Source: Prorocentrum cordatum
Taxonomy: Eukaryota > Sar > Dinophyceae > Prorocentrales > Prorocentraceae
Direction: 5' to 3'
NCBI GenBank assembly: GCA_963575745.1
Contig: CAUYUJ010017658.1
Location: forward strand, 5,001-69,000
Length of the DNA stretch: 64,000 nucleotides
Below, piece after piece: positions 40,291 through 50,765 of this stretch. The translations under genes were made by a program, and so were the position numbers. A model generated the notes under the pieces. The model did no database searches and was not told the DNA's origin. It saw nothing but the letters and a program-made list of their open reading frames with translations. Positions within the stretch are counted from its first letter, which is position 1; each line of letters begins with the position of its first letter.

Positions 40291-40520
40291 GTCATTTCCC
40301 GTGCCATGCCACGGCATGCAATGCAATGCTAGGTTGATACTACGCTTTGCGGTGCTCTTCTACGCCATGCCACGCCGTGCTCTAAAATGCATCGCGTATC
40401 CTTTTCGGGATCATTGTCATGCTCGACATCCGACTGTGCGAGTAGAGAGGGGATCTACGCCATGAGAAGCGATGGGAGGGAGGGGTAGGATGTCAGATTG
40501 ACGCGAGCGCACCTAGCTTG

Positions 40521-40597
40521 TCCTCCTCCCCCTCCCCCTCCCCCTCCCCCTCCTCCTCCTCCTCCACCTCCTCCTCCTCCTCCTTCTCGACAAAGCC
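40521..40597. repeat. CCT/CCCCT microsatellite
   Basis: CTCCCC units followed by CTC units. Confidence 0.8.
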
Positions 40598-40767
40598 TGG
40601 CGCCGCGATAGGTCTCGCAGCACACCTTGAGGTGAGTGGGAGGCGCAACCCATTGATCGGGCCCGAATCACTTCCGCCACCACTCGCTCCAGTTCACCTC
40701 TCGGGTAAGACACCAGAAAGACAAACGAGTTAGTCTACTGATAGGGAGGCGACCTCGCCAGCGCGGA

Positions 40768-43700
40768 TCAGACCACCAATGCGGAACGGCTGGCGTAACA
40801 GATGCCGCTTCTTATTGCGGCTATACCTGGCTGGCACACGCGCGAGATTACCATAACGCGCGCGCCATGAGACCCTGCCACGGGGGCCCCATTGCACTCT
40901 TGAAAAAGGCGAGTGGTCACCTTAAGACCCCCGAGACCACGCACAACGCACACGACACACCACGCGCCCGCGTCGAGCTGGAACGCATGCGCGACATGCC
41001 TTTTTCCCTCCTGCCGCGGCCGCGCGCACATGTGCAGCGTCTGCGCGCAGGAGGGGGCGAGGGGTGGGGACGGGGGGAAGGGGCTCCACCGTGCAAGTTG
41101 GCTGTTCAGGAGACGGTCTAACCCGCCTCTGTTCAGGCGTAACATGCTCACAACCAAAATCGGCGAAACAAGCTCCCACCCATCGGCCAGGACTTTGGCT
41201 TTGCTTTTGAACTGGCCCCTGTAGGACTGAGAAATCTTCGCACGCGACGCCGACCACTGGGCCCAAGAGTCAGCCTCATCGTTGCCAGCGTTCTCAAAAG
41301 CACTGCGGAGGCCGAGCTGAACCCTGGTCTGCGTGCAATGTCCCTGCACTTTCCTGAAACAGACTTCGAATGAGCCTTCCCAGTCGTGAACCTTGGCCCA
41401 AAGCCCGCGCTGCAACTCAGGCCATGCACTGCGGGGTCGCAGCGCCCCGTCCTCCTCGGCAGTGCAAGCCATCATGCACGAAGGACGAGTCTGTGTACAG
41501 CGCGGGGCGTGGACGGGCGCGCTGCAGCGCTCTGTAAAAGGCGCGCAGCTCAGCATAACCAATCTCTTAACACAATTCGCGCAACATGCCACGCATCACG
41601 GAGAGCACGCTGTGAGTAGAGGGGCAGGGCGAGACGATGGCCCACGCAACGGCCTGCGCGTGGGAGGCGAGGCGCCGGCTCAGCTGCCATCGAAGAATAT
41701 AGAATATATGGTTTGCCATCGCCTCGGGACCTCCTCCAAACCTTCTGTCGGGCACGGGCTTGCAGGGGGGGAGATCAGCAAGCGGCAGCAGCAGCCTCTC
41801 AGCTAGAAGGGGGGGAGAGGTTGAGTAGCCGCACGTGCAATAGAAGCAATATAGGAAGTGATGGGAGTTCTTTCCGCGGCCTCTTCACGCATGCCACGCG
41901 CTGCGTGCCTGTGCAACAAACTCCCAGGGGAGGCGCCGCACGCTGCTCGCGTGGGGTTGCTGGACAACTTAGCCTCCCGCTGTCTGCGTCGCGGCCGCTG
42001 GCCCCCTGAAACACTCTTGATATACTCGCGCTCCACGGGGGAAAGGGATCGGGGGGTTCTGAGCGGGGCAAGGCCGCATCCATTCTTCAACTCAGGGACC
42101 TCCAGACGGGCTGCGACCTTGCCCCAGATCTAATACTCGACCGCCCTCTGGAGCCAAACTACAAAAGTCTTCGGGCCCACTTCCTGGACGGAGAGCTGCC
42201 CAAGGGTGGGGCGCCTGATAACAAAACCCTCGACCTGAAGTCCGAGACGAATCGCCCTGGCCGCGCAGGCCGCAATGGGCCCTCGGACCCCCGCCCAACG
42301 ACTGCCGTGGCTGGAGAAGCGTCGGCGAACATAGCATATTCCTTGTTCATGCAGCGCAGCAGGCAGCAGACAATCCCAGACGGCCACCGCAAAATATCTG
42401 ACATGGCCCGATCATACATTAATATGCTGGATCGCATCGCGGCGACTCATACAGCATAAAGAAGCAACGTGCGGCTGCGACCAGACAACCTATCTACCTG
42501 GACTTGTGCTTGCATGGCGCGCGATATGCGAAACTCCGTGCAATTTGCGCCGCTCACCGTTCCCCCCCCCGTACTTGTAGAAAGCCAGGAAGGCGGCCTG
42601 CACCGTGCTATGTAGTCGGCGTTTGTTTGACGTGCTTGCCGGGCGAGGCGATCTTCCGAGCCCGAGCCAAAGCCGGTGCTCTACGCGCAGCTCGCGCGGC
42701 CCGCAACCGACAGACTGCAGCCTAAACATAGACCAAGGTTGCGTTCATTGTCAGCGCCCTGAGCATTGAAATGGCGGAGCCTACGGACCAGCTGAATGCG
42801 AATCGACTTCGGTGGCGCAACGACCCATCTCATGCGACGGTGAGCGACCAAATGCGCCTTCTGCAGCTCATCATCACGCAAGGTCGTAGCCCCTGCGAGG
42901 TCCTCGACCACATCCTGCTCTCTTCCTGCGCGGTGGGCTCCGAAATTACTTGCGGCGATCACAAATTTGACGTGCTGATAGGCCGCCGCAACCACGTCAA
43001 CCGGGTCGGTTAAAATGAGCTGGAGCATCAGCGCGGCGAACTGACATCCTGGCACAACGGCCTGACGTGCCTCCAGTGGCCTTGAAACCACGTCCCCAAG
43101 GGAAAAGGATCCGCGGGACCCTGTGGAGCTCGACCAGAAGCCTCAGCTGGCGGAGTGGAAGCCCCAATGCCACAGCAGCACAAACCAGCTCGCTGTGCCG
43201 AACATGTTCGAAGGCCTTCTGGAGGTAAAGCAACGTGGGCCCACTGGAAAGCCTGCGAGGCGGCCCGCTCCGAGCTGGCGGCCTGGACCCAAACGAGCTT
43301 GTCGCTGCTGCGGCCTGATGTCGACCACCAGTAGGGCCTTATCGTTGGCGGCCTGCCATCTCTTGATGAGCGGGCGTCGCAACCGCCCTTGAATTCGAGC
43401 AAGTATGTGAATGAAAACTATCGGTCGAACACCCCCTTCACGCTTGCCAAGAAAAACGACTTTGGTCCGAAAGCGAGGCCACTAACAACGCGTTTCAACC
43501 TCCCCCAGGAGCTCGATCATAACCAGCAAGACTCCATCGGAAAAGGTGCAACAAGTGCAACGGGGAAGGCGAATCGAAACCACATCCCAGTCGCTAGGGA
43601 AAACTGCGAACGCATGTCTTGGAATCCGACAGGCTGGGATGCGGCAGCTCGGGCCCCATGTCCCCGGGGCAGGAGATGGAATCGGAGAGTGCCCCCGCCC

Positions 43701-43870
43701 TCCACCATCCCGCCCACGGAGCCTCGAGCAATTCCATCTCCTCCGCCACGGTGGCAGGGCGCCTGGCACTTTGCACCTGGACAACTGAGCTGGGATACCC
43801 CGGGCTGGGCAGGCCTCGCGTAGGAGTTGAGGGCCGCGCCTCCTGTGCAACTATGAGTAGCGCACCACAA
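40768..43870 (-). pseudogene. Decayed non-LTR reverse-transcriptase element (element 3)
   Basis: Protein fragments in several minus-strand frames keep the order of a retroelement polyprotein. At 43402-43143 there is an RT finger region (RRPLIKRWQAANDK, WSTSGRSSDKLVWVQAA). At 43233-42997 there is a box A-like region (LQKAFEHVRHSEL). At 43091-42681 there is RT palm sequence (VVPGCQFAALMLQLILTDP). At 41592-41200 there is a fragment ending GNDEADSWAQWSASRA, similar to the C-terminal motif of RNase H. Multiple frame changes and stops make it non-functional. It is the left flank of the complete element 1 and may be the sequence into which element 1 inserted. Outer limits are uncertain. Confidence 0.65.
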
Positions 43871-43874
43871 GCGC

Positions 43875-44062
43875 CACCCGCTGAGCTTGACAGATGCAGC
43901 TTGCTTTCAAACTGCGCTGGCTATACTGCTCGCCGCGCGCGGGGCACACTCCGCAAGCATGTGCGGTAGCTCACGCGCCAGCGATAGCAGAGTGAGCCAC
44001 GGCGAGGCGTCCGCCTCGGGAGTCTTGCTGACCTGGGACATGGGCCGGAGGCGCCTAGCAAG
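43875..44062. other. Left flank of retroelement 1
   Basis: Between the last recognisable RT fragment and the target duplication. An open minus-strand frame (LVLCALLGASGPCP) crosses the target site and continues in phase into the right flank at 50470-50593, consistent with one locus split by the insertion. I do not recognise the product. Confidence 0.35.
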
Positions 44063-44078
44063 GCGCAGAGCACAAGCG
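44063..44078. repeat. Target-site duplication of element 1, left copy
   Basis: GCGCAGAGCACAAGCG, identical to 50454-50469. The bases just outside differ on the two sides, so 16 bp is the full length. Confidence 0.9.
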
Positions 44079-44352
44079 GTGTGTCCAAGTCGGGAGCCCC
44101 AACCGAACCCAAAGGAACGGAAGAGGGCCGAATTGAAAAGAGAGGGGCCTCAAGAACCTCGAGGCCCCACGCGGAGATCAACCCATAGGTCGATCCGAGA
44201 TCAGCCAAACGGGCTGTCAAACAGTGAAGCCTAGGCCACCACAAGGCCCAGTCCAGACGACAGGGGGCGGCAGGCGGCAGCCTGGGGCAAAGACCCACTG
44301 GTGGGGGGAGGCCCCAGGCTAGGCTGGAAGGTCCAGCAGCAGAAGGATTCGA

Positions 44353-47300
44353 CTAATCGGATGAACCCGAATCAGTCCCACCCCCGTCCCCCACCCCGTC
44401 CCTCCCCACAGCCGCCGTCTCCTCCGGTCGGAGGGCGGCAGCGACGCGAGAGGGCGCAGCTGGGCTGGATGGGGCGGCCTCTTGGCTGCCTGGACCCGCT
44501 GCAGCATCAGCCCCGAGGAGGATGGGCCGCCGCGTCCTGGGCACACGTCCTGCTGACAGGGCTTTAACCTGGGAGCGAACGCTAGCACGAGTGGCTTTAT
44601 TGACTGGCGGCCCAAGACAATCCTCACGGAGCTTTTTAATATACTTGTCAACCTGCAAACTATAGCGCCCACAGAGTTCACAGATTCCAGCGGGGCCCCA
44701 ACGAATGTGTTTATGTCCTCTACCGATTTTTGGGGCCCCAAGACAATGCGAGTTAAAAAGGGTCCTGTAGCTCACAGGGGTAGTGGCGATCCTGAGGCAC
44801 TTAGAACATCTCACTTGGGCACCGTCCTGGACAAACTCATGTTCGGTGAGGGAGAGCTTGGGGGCCTGATCTAACTTGTTTTTCTTAACCAGGGGCTCCC
44901 CAACCTCCTTGAACATCCTGACCGTGCGGGATGTCATGCACGCCGTGAACTGGGCGATCTTCTTGGACTGGACGATCATCTGCTTGTGATGTTCTGCCAG
45001 CGTGTCCGCGACCTTCACGCCCATAGCTCCAGCATGTGCAAAGAAGTCGGCCCATGCATTCCCATGGGCATGGGCGAGTGATCCACCTGCCTCGATAAAA
45101 TCCTGAATATCTTTGTGGGAAGGCACCCAGACAAATTCAGAGCGCCGCTGGTCATGTCGGCAGAGATGGAAGATCTTGCGCCAGACCTCGGCGTGCAGCG
45201 AGCCGCTAGCTTCGAGTTCTGGACTCCATTTGTTAGCTTCACGTACGAACGACAGGTGATCACTGACAAGTAAGCCTGGCCGTTCCATCATCATCAACGC
45301 TCGGTATCCCGCGTAGCGTTCTCCCCGAGGCACCGTTTGGTCGCGGCCAGGGAGGCCCCCGTACTGAGCTCGAACTGGGATCCCCGTCGACGGACATATC
45401 TGAACAATGGCCCATCCGACACGGCCCAGAGTAGGATGACTGATGTGCATTCCCGAAGCGTCGCAATAAGTGATAGAAGACCAGAGCCCATCAGCATCAC
45501 CCCATGGCAGTATCTCTGGGGTCTCATCTGGAAGACGGGGTTGCAAAGGCTCCGTCGGAAGTCCATATGTCAGATCAAAAGTATCGGGGTCATTCTTGTT
45601 CTCCTCCACAAGTTTCAACCTGACTTCGCGGAACTCAACTACGTCGTCGGGAATGACCTCGGGGCATGCATCTGAGAGCTGCAATGTAGCAGGGCAGACG
45701 TTCCACTGATGCGAGAGAGTACCTTTGGGAGCACCGCAATATGGGCATTCACGAGACGCCCCGACTCCAAGGTCCACTGACCTGTCGGGACACAAAAGAC
45801 CTCCAGCCCACAACTTCCTGAGTGCTCCCCTCATTGGTCCAGCTTTGACAGAAAACAACGCCAGTCTCATGGCCCGTCGCCAAATCTTCTCGTCGCCGAT
45901 CCGCTCTGGTAGATGGTGAAGGATACGTCCCACCTGGAGCCGATGAATAGATTCCACCAGACGCTTCTCCAGATCTCTGGGAGCAACATACAGTAGCGAA
46001 TATTGTTGTCCAAGGTCGTTCGTAAAAAGAGCGGGTCCGCTGAACTGCCATCCGATACGAATCAATGTAAACCATACTGTCGACATCGGTCCTCGTGCCA
46101 TGGCCCAAGTCGGCTTGGCATCTTGGAACTTGTCGGATACATACTGCCATGTGTGATGCAGCTCAGCTAAGGATACTCTGCTGTCCCATATAAAGCTATG
46201 GTATCTTTTGACAACAAGAATAGTACAATCAAAAACAAGGTCGAATCTGTCATCCCTTTGAGTAGCAAGGTAGAGCGTGAGTGATGCATTACGGGCAGCT
46301 CCAATCATACCGCCCGCGAAAGTGCGCAACTGCTTGAGCACAGTGTCCGACGTACCACTCACACCCGTGCCGTGCCCCACTGCAGGTAACAACCCAGTGC
46401 GCCACAACACCCCAAGCCGCTCGTGCACAGCACGCTCCAACGTGCGTATCTTTCCGACCCTCTCCTTAAGCTTAGCCATGCGTGCTTGCTCTTGGATACG
46501 ACGTGCTTTGACCCCGTGGAGCTCGTGACCTAAGTTGCGCATGTGGTGCTTGGGCTTGAGTTTCATGCACTTGACCCCCGACGAAAACCGATGTCGAGCA
46601 CGAACCGTGGTAGCAACGAATCCCGACTTAGAGTTCTGGAGGATGAGGCCTAACTCTCTCACGTCACCACCGAAGTTGCGTACGCACGTGTGCAGTATGT
46701 CTGCTCCTCTGGGGTCAAGGCCTTGCCACTGCATGGTAAAGTCGTCCATAAGCACGCGTGCTGTGATATCTGGATATCTATTGTACTGGTTAGAGACCAC
46801 CCGATGCAGAACAACCATAAGTATAGTGGTAGCATGTGTAAGCCAGCCAGAATGCCCTGACGGGCCACATACATCGAGCTAATATTACCATATGCACGTA
46901 TGGTCCGTGGAACACGATAAGTTTGTAGCACCATCCAGATCAATCTAAGAGGGAAATATAGTGCTCTAGCTTCTCGAATTATCATGCTCCATACTATGGT
47001 CTCATAGCACTTGAACATGTCCAGGAATACTGTAACGACATGCAACTTGCGTGCGTGTGCCGATTCGGCCTGTAAGTTTAAGTGGAACGCACAGTCCGAT
47101 GAAGAACGTCCAGCTCCCGTCCCCCAGAATGCAGGGTGTCTGTGAGCTTTTTCCCAGGCCGTGCTTAGATGTCGACGAGCACGGCCCCATATCCTCAACA
47201 TTGTGTTGAGGAGAGCAATGAGTCGTGTGCCTCCGCTCGGCTTCGGAAGCATACACAACTCCGTGAACAAAAGGTCCTGCGGCCAGATCAGCCGCTTCTC

Positions 47301-49079
47301 GCAGGCCATGAACATCTCGGCCATGGCTTGTAGCCCTTCATCGCATACAAACCAAAAATGCCGAGGCAGAATACGCATCTGCCCACGTCCTGTGCGACGG
47401 GCAAAAGACATGATGGTGGCCCGAATCTGGGCCCCCGTGAGCTCTGGCAGGTGCTCCCACTCATCTGCATCAGCAGGACGAGGAAGCTCGCCAGCGCCAT
47501 GTAGACTCCAAATCTGCTGCCACTTCTCTAGCTCGTGGTCCGCCAGCTGCGCTGGCGTAGAGTGGTCAGAGGCTTGCAACACTTGCTGCAGGGCACGAAG
47601 TCGGGTGAAACGGTGCGCATCACGCCCACCATTTTTGAAAGCATCCTCGGACCACTGCTGCCATTCCTCCTTGCGGCGCTGCGAATGCAAATCCTGCACC
47701 AGCTGCGCCTGAGCAATGATCTGCTCAAGCTTGCGATCTAATTCGAGGTCTTGAAACCATGCTGTCCACCCTGCCTGCAGAAAATCACGAGCCGAGTCAT
47801 CCATCATTCGGAGCACATCATGCGAACTATGCACTCGACGAGAGAAGTTGTCCAGGTCGTAGCAGAGAACGCCCAGCTTCTCGACGTGACTTTGCTTGAG
47901 CTTCTTGCGAGTCTGTCCTCGTCTTCCCTCGCGGAGTTGCTGCTCATTGAGTGTAGAGAACTGCTCCTTTCCAACCGAGGCAGAGACACCCACGTTGCAA
48001 ATGAGATGGATGGGCGTGCCCATGTACTCGGACATTCGACGGATGTGTCGGGCCCATCTTGCAGCAACTCGCCAGGCATAAACACATCCGTGTCCTGACT
48101 CCCGCCGATCTTCAGGAGTACCGTTGAACGCGGCGAGCTCCGCGGCAACGCTCGAGGGTGTCAGATATCGCAGGACATGCTCTCCGACAATGTCGTGCCT
48201 CCCTGCTAACTCGAGCTCGATCGTATTGACCACCTGCAACCACGCCGCGCCCAATTCCGTGTCAGACTTGATGAGGTCTATCTGCTCACGGACGACACTC
48301 CAGTTGCAAGGAAACCTTGAGCACCCTGCCTTGACCGTGGTGGGCATCTCCTTGGCCTCCTGGATTCTCCTGAGCATCACTGGGCACTCCTGTGTTGTGA
48401 CGGGCATCGTCACAGGCAGGCGAGGCTTGGCATCTGCATCCTCGACTACAGCTGGCCTGCGAATGCGCGGTAGCATCGCCGCACCCACCAAAAAATAGTC
48501 GATCACGGTACCTGGGAGGGTCTGCCTGCACGTAGTTGCCCGAGACGCTGCGACTAAGCCTCCAATGCTGTGGAGCCAATCCGTCCCGACGTCCTCAGGG
48601 CTGTTGTTGAAGTCGCCGCCACACAACCAGTTGGTGTGGCCCAACGACCTCATGAGCATCACATGCTCCGCTAACTGCTTGAGCAGAGCAACGTTGTGGA
48701 CAGACATGCCTTCGCCGACGTATAAGTAGATAGTGTAGACGATGAGTCCCCCAGATGGCCCCCATGACAACTTTGTGGCCATGAGCCTCGACGGGACGAT
48801 CACTCCGTCCTCGGTCTTGGGGGCAGCTGTGACGACCACATGTTTCCGAGTAAGAACTGCAAACCCTGCTGAACGTCCGCCCGCATCCGTGGTCTTGGCG
48901 GCGGACCAGATCCCATGCCAGCCTCGCTGCAAAGCCTTGGCCTGGGCATCAGGTAATTTATCTGGAAGAATGTGATGTTCCTGCACCGTCATCACCTGAG
49001 CCTTAGACCATTCCAGGTAGTCTAGAAGCTGAGGCTGTGACGAGCAGTTGAAGGTCTCGATCGTATGAGCTTCCGTCAT
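44353..49079 (-). CDS. Element 1 ORF2: AP endonuclease, reverse transcriptase, RNase H (about 1575 aa, one frameshift)
   Basis: Enzyme of target-primed reverse transcription. It starts at ATG 49079, 46 bp after ORF1. Residues 1-230 are an AP endonuclease: TVQEHH (E34), GGDFNNS (D156, N158) and TVIDYFLVG (D194); the usual final Ser-Asp-His is not seen in the expected place (ADAKPRLPVTMPV). RT follows: LPKPSGGTRLIAL at about residue 640, box A FLDMFKCYE at about 685, QGILAG at about 735, then the catalytic VLMDDFTMQW at about 778. A CCHC finger (CPYC-x8-H-x4-C) lies near 1115. RNase H covers about 1190-1350 (TYCDAS, RGERYAGY, LLVSDHLS, GNAWADFF), followed by two more Cys pairs (CSKC, CELC). The frame shifts near 46842, between QGILAG and LTHATTILMVV; one extra C restores it. 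In the 5' direction this frame stays open through all of ORF1. Confidence 0.88.
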
Positions 49080-49125
49080 GGTGACCGTAGTATTAAGCAA
49101 CAACCAAGCCACACAGCAGAGATGT

Positions 49126-50271
49126 CTAGGCCGTAACCTTCTGCTTCTTCGTGAACTGAGTGAACTGCTCAGCTGCCCGCTTGGCTGCTGCGCGAATTTC
49201 CTCTTCATCCTCGGGGACTGGTACTCCCATGGACTGGAGCAGGTTCTTGAGATCCTCAGGGTCCTCCTGGCCAGCGAATGCAAAGCCTCCTGCAGCAGGG
49301 GGCTGACCACCATCATCCCCAGGAGGAGACTGCTGAGGAGGAGCAGCTGAACCGTTGGCCTCTGGCGGGACCTCGGGCGGCTGGCTGAGCTTCTTCTCGG
49401 CCAGCTTGAGCATGTCCATGCATTCACGGAGCTTGCCCCCCAAGATGTCAGCGCCGGTTTGCTCAAGGCCTCTCGCCTTAAGCATGGTCCCAAGCGCCTC
49501 GACGGAGGTTCCCATGGACTCAATGGTGGCGCTGAGATCCTTCTGCTTGGGCGACAGCGGCTGCTCCTTGAGCACCTGCTTGATCTCCTCTTCCTTCGCA
49601 GTGATCTGTTCCAGGGTGAGCTGCAACGCTTGGTCGGCGTCGGCCAGCGCCTTGGCCGCCTCCTCGAGACGACTCTGAGCCTGAGCACGCACCCCTTCGA
49701 GACGAATACGTTTCTCCTCAAGCTGCTTCTTCTGATTGACCACATCATGCGCCCTCCATTCGAAGGGCTGGGCAGCACGCAACTTGGACTTGCACGCGTC
49801 GCGGTGCCTCTCCAAATGAAACTTCTGCTCCCTGCCGAACTCAGTGCTGGGCTCCTTGGGCAGCGCCTTGAGCATGGACTCTGCCTGGGCCAGCTCCTCT
49901 TTCCACTTGGCGTTCTCGTTCGCGAGCCGATCTCCCCCATCAACTTGCATGGCATTACCATCTGCTGCATCAGGGGCCGCTGGGGCCTGCTGCTTGGCTG
50001 CCAGCTGTCGTTGAAGGTCGGCCAGCTTCTTCTCGAGCATTCTCTCACGGTGCGAAGGGCTTGGCGGCTTCTTGGCACTGGTGCTCGGCGCCTCCGACAG
50101 CTGACGGACCGAATGGAAGGCCATGTCTTTGCTGCAGCCGCACTGGGTACAAGCCGAAGCTGTGGCCGCATTCCACCAGCGAGCGCCCGCCTTGCTAGTG
50201 CACCATTTGCAGTTCCACTGCGATGCCCATGCCATCCTTCGCACAGCCCCACGAGAAGCAGGAGGAGCCAT
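49126..50271 (-). CDS. Element 1 ORF1: RanBP2-type zinc finger and coiled coil (381 aa)
   Basis: ORF1 proteins of non-LTR elements bind the element RNA and form the RNP. The first ATG after the leader is at 50271 (MAPPASRGAVRRM); the frame is open further 5' but only non-ATG starts lie there. Near residues 15-45 the spacing W-x-C-x2-C-x9-N-x6-C-x2-C (WNCKWC ... NAATASACTQC) matches a RanBP2-type zinc finger except for a longer first loop. This is unusual, as CCHC knuckles or RRMs are more common. Residues about 75-330 are charged, Lys/Glu/Gln-rich and heptad-like (MLEKKLADLQRQLAAKQQ, NQKKQLEEKRIRLEG), consistent with coiled coils, then a Pro/Gly linker and a final basic KKQKVTA. It is intact. 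The stop at 49126 is 46 bp before the ORF2 ATG, in another frame. Confidence 0.85.
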   Translation of the reverse strand: MAPPASRGAVRRMAWASQWNCKWCTSKAGARWWNAATASACTQCGCSKDMAFHSVRQLSEAPSTSAKKPPSPSHRERMLEKKLADLQRQLAAKQQAPAAPDAADGNAMQVDGGDRLANENAKWKEELAQAESMLKALPKEPSTEFGREQKFHLERHRDACKSKLRAAQPFEWRAHDVVNQKKQLEEKRIRLEGVRAQAQSRLEEAAKALADADQALQLTLEQITAKEEEIKQVLKEQPLSPKQKDLSATIESMGTSVEALGTMLKARGLEQTGADILGGKLRECMDMLKLAEKKLSQPPEVPPEANGSAAPPQQSPPGDDGGQPPAAGGFAFAGQEDPEDLKNLLQSMGVPVPEDEEEIRAAAKRAAEQFTQFTKKQKVTA

Positions 50272-50430
50272 GCTCGATCCCCGCGGGGAGTCGTGTTGCC
50301 AGAACGCGTGCTCACCAGCCTGGCGGCAACTGAGGTGAGCACAGTTCGTGAAAGCTGATTGGTTGCACGGGGGCCTTGAGCCGCCCCCTTGGCTGTGATT
50401 CAAGCTCCAACGCCGGGGGCCACGTTGGAA

Positions 50431-50452
50431 CTTGAGCCAAAATGGCTACGGA
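50431..50452 (-). other. Dinoflagellate spliced leader at the 5' end of element 1
   Basis: The minus strand reads TCCGTAGCC, then ATTTTGGCTCAAG, all 22 positions of the dinoflagellate SL consensus (first base T of the permitted A/G/T). It is separated from the target-site duplication by one G. There is no donor GT after the SL, so it is captured exon sequence and not an SL RNA gene. Confidence 0.95.
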
Positions 50453-50453
50453 C

Positions 50454-50469
50454 GCGCAGAGCACAAGCG
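50454..50469. repeat. Target-site duplication of element 1, right copy
   Basis: GCGCAGAGCACAAGCG, identical to 44063-44078, one base beyond the spliced leader. Confidence 0.9.
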
Positions 50470-50765
50470 CGTAGGGGAACAGGCTGCGCGGACCCCAGTC
50501 CAGCGAGACGCCTGGCCAGGAGCCGCCACCACGTGGCAACGGGAGAGATCCTGGGCAACCAAGCACGCAGCGGCTTCGGTGGCGCCTTGGCACAGAAAAC
50601 GGGCCACGAGCTCAGCCGAAATACTATGGGCAATCCTGGTGCACGATGTCGCGGGCGTCCGCGCGGCCGAACTCCGCCGTCTGAATCCACGATTGCCTGC
50701 GCATGTCAATGTCCATATCGGCCTGCTCGACTGTCTCACGAAAGTGCCCCCGGCGTGGTACTGGA

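Larger units (their letters stand above)
44063..50469 (-). mobile_element. Nearly intact non-LTR retrotransposon with spliced leader at its 5' end (element 1)
   Basis: The element itself spans 44079-50453 (6375 bp) and is bounded by the identical 16-bp GCGCAGAGCACAAGCG at 44063-44078 and 50454-50469, a target-site duplication. On the minus strand it runs: SL (50452-50431), 5' UTR, ORF1 (50271-49126), 46-bp spacer, ORF2 (49079-44353) and a 274-bp 3' UTR ending TTGGACACAC without a poly-A tail. ORF2 carries AP endonuclease, RT, CCHC finger and RNase H domains, placing it among APE-type non-LTR elements with RNase H. A single-base deletion in ORF2 is the only lesion seen. The insertion looks young because the duplicates are identical. 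Confidence 0.9.

Noticed and set aside
44063-44353. Poly-A tail at the 3' end of element 1
   Set aside because: No A run lies between the stop codon and the target duplication; the copy ends in TTGGACACAC.
46659-50342. 1227-aa minus-strand frame as one protein
   Set aside because: Its first 421 codons overlap ORF1 in another frame and have a biased Arg/Ser/Pro composition, and its last 50 or so follow the frameshift. Only the part from the ATG at 49079 to about 46842 is real ORF2.
50431-50452. SL RNA gene
   Set aside because: No splice donor follows the SL, and it sits beside a target-site duplication and an mRNA-like 5' UTR; it is captured exon sequence.
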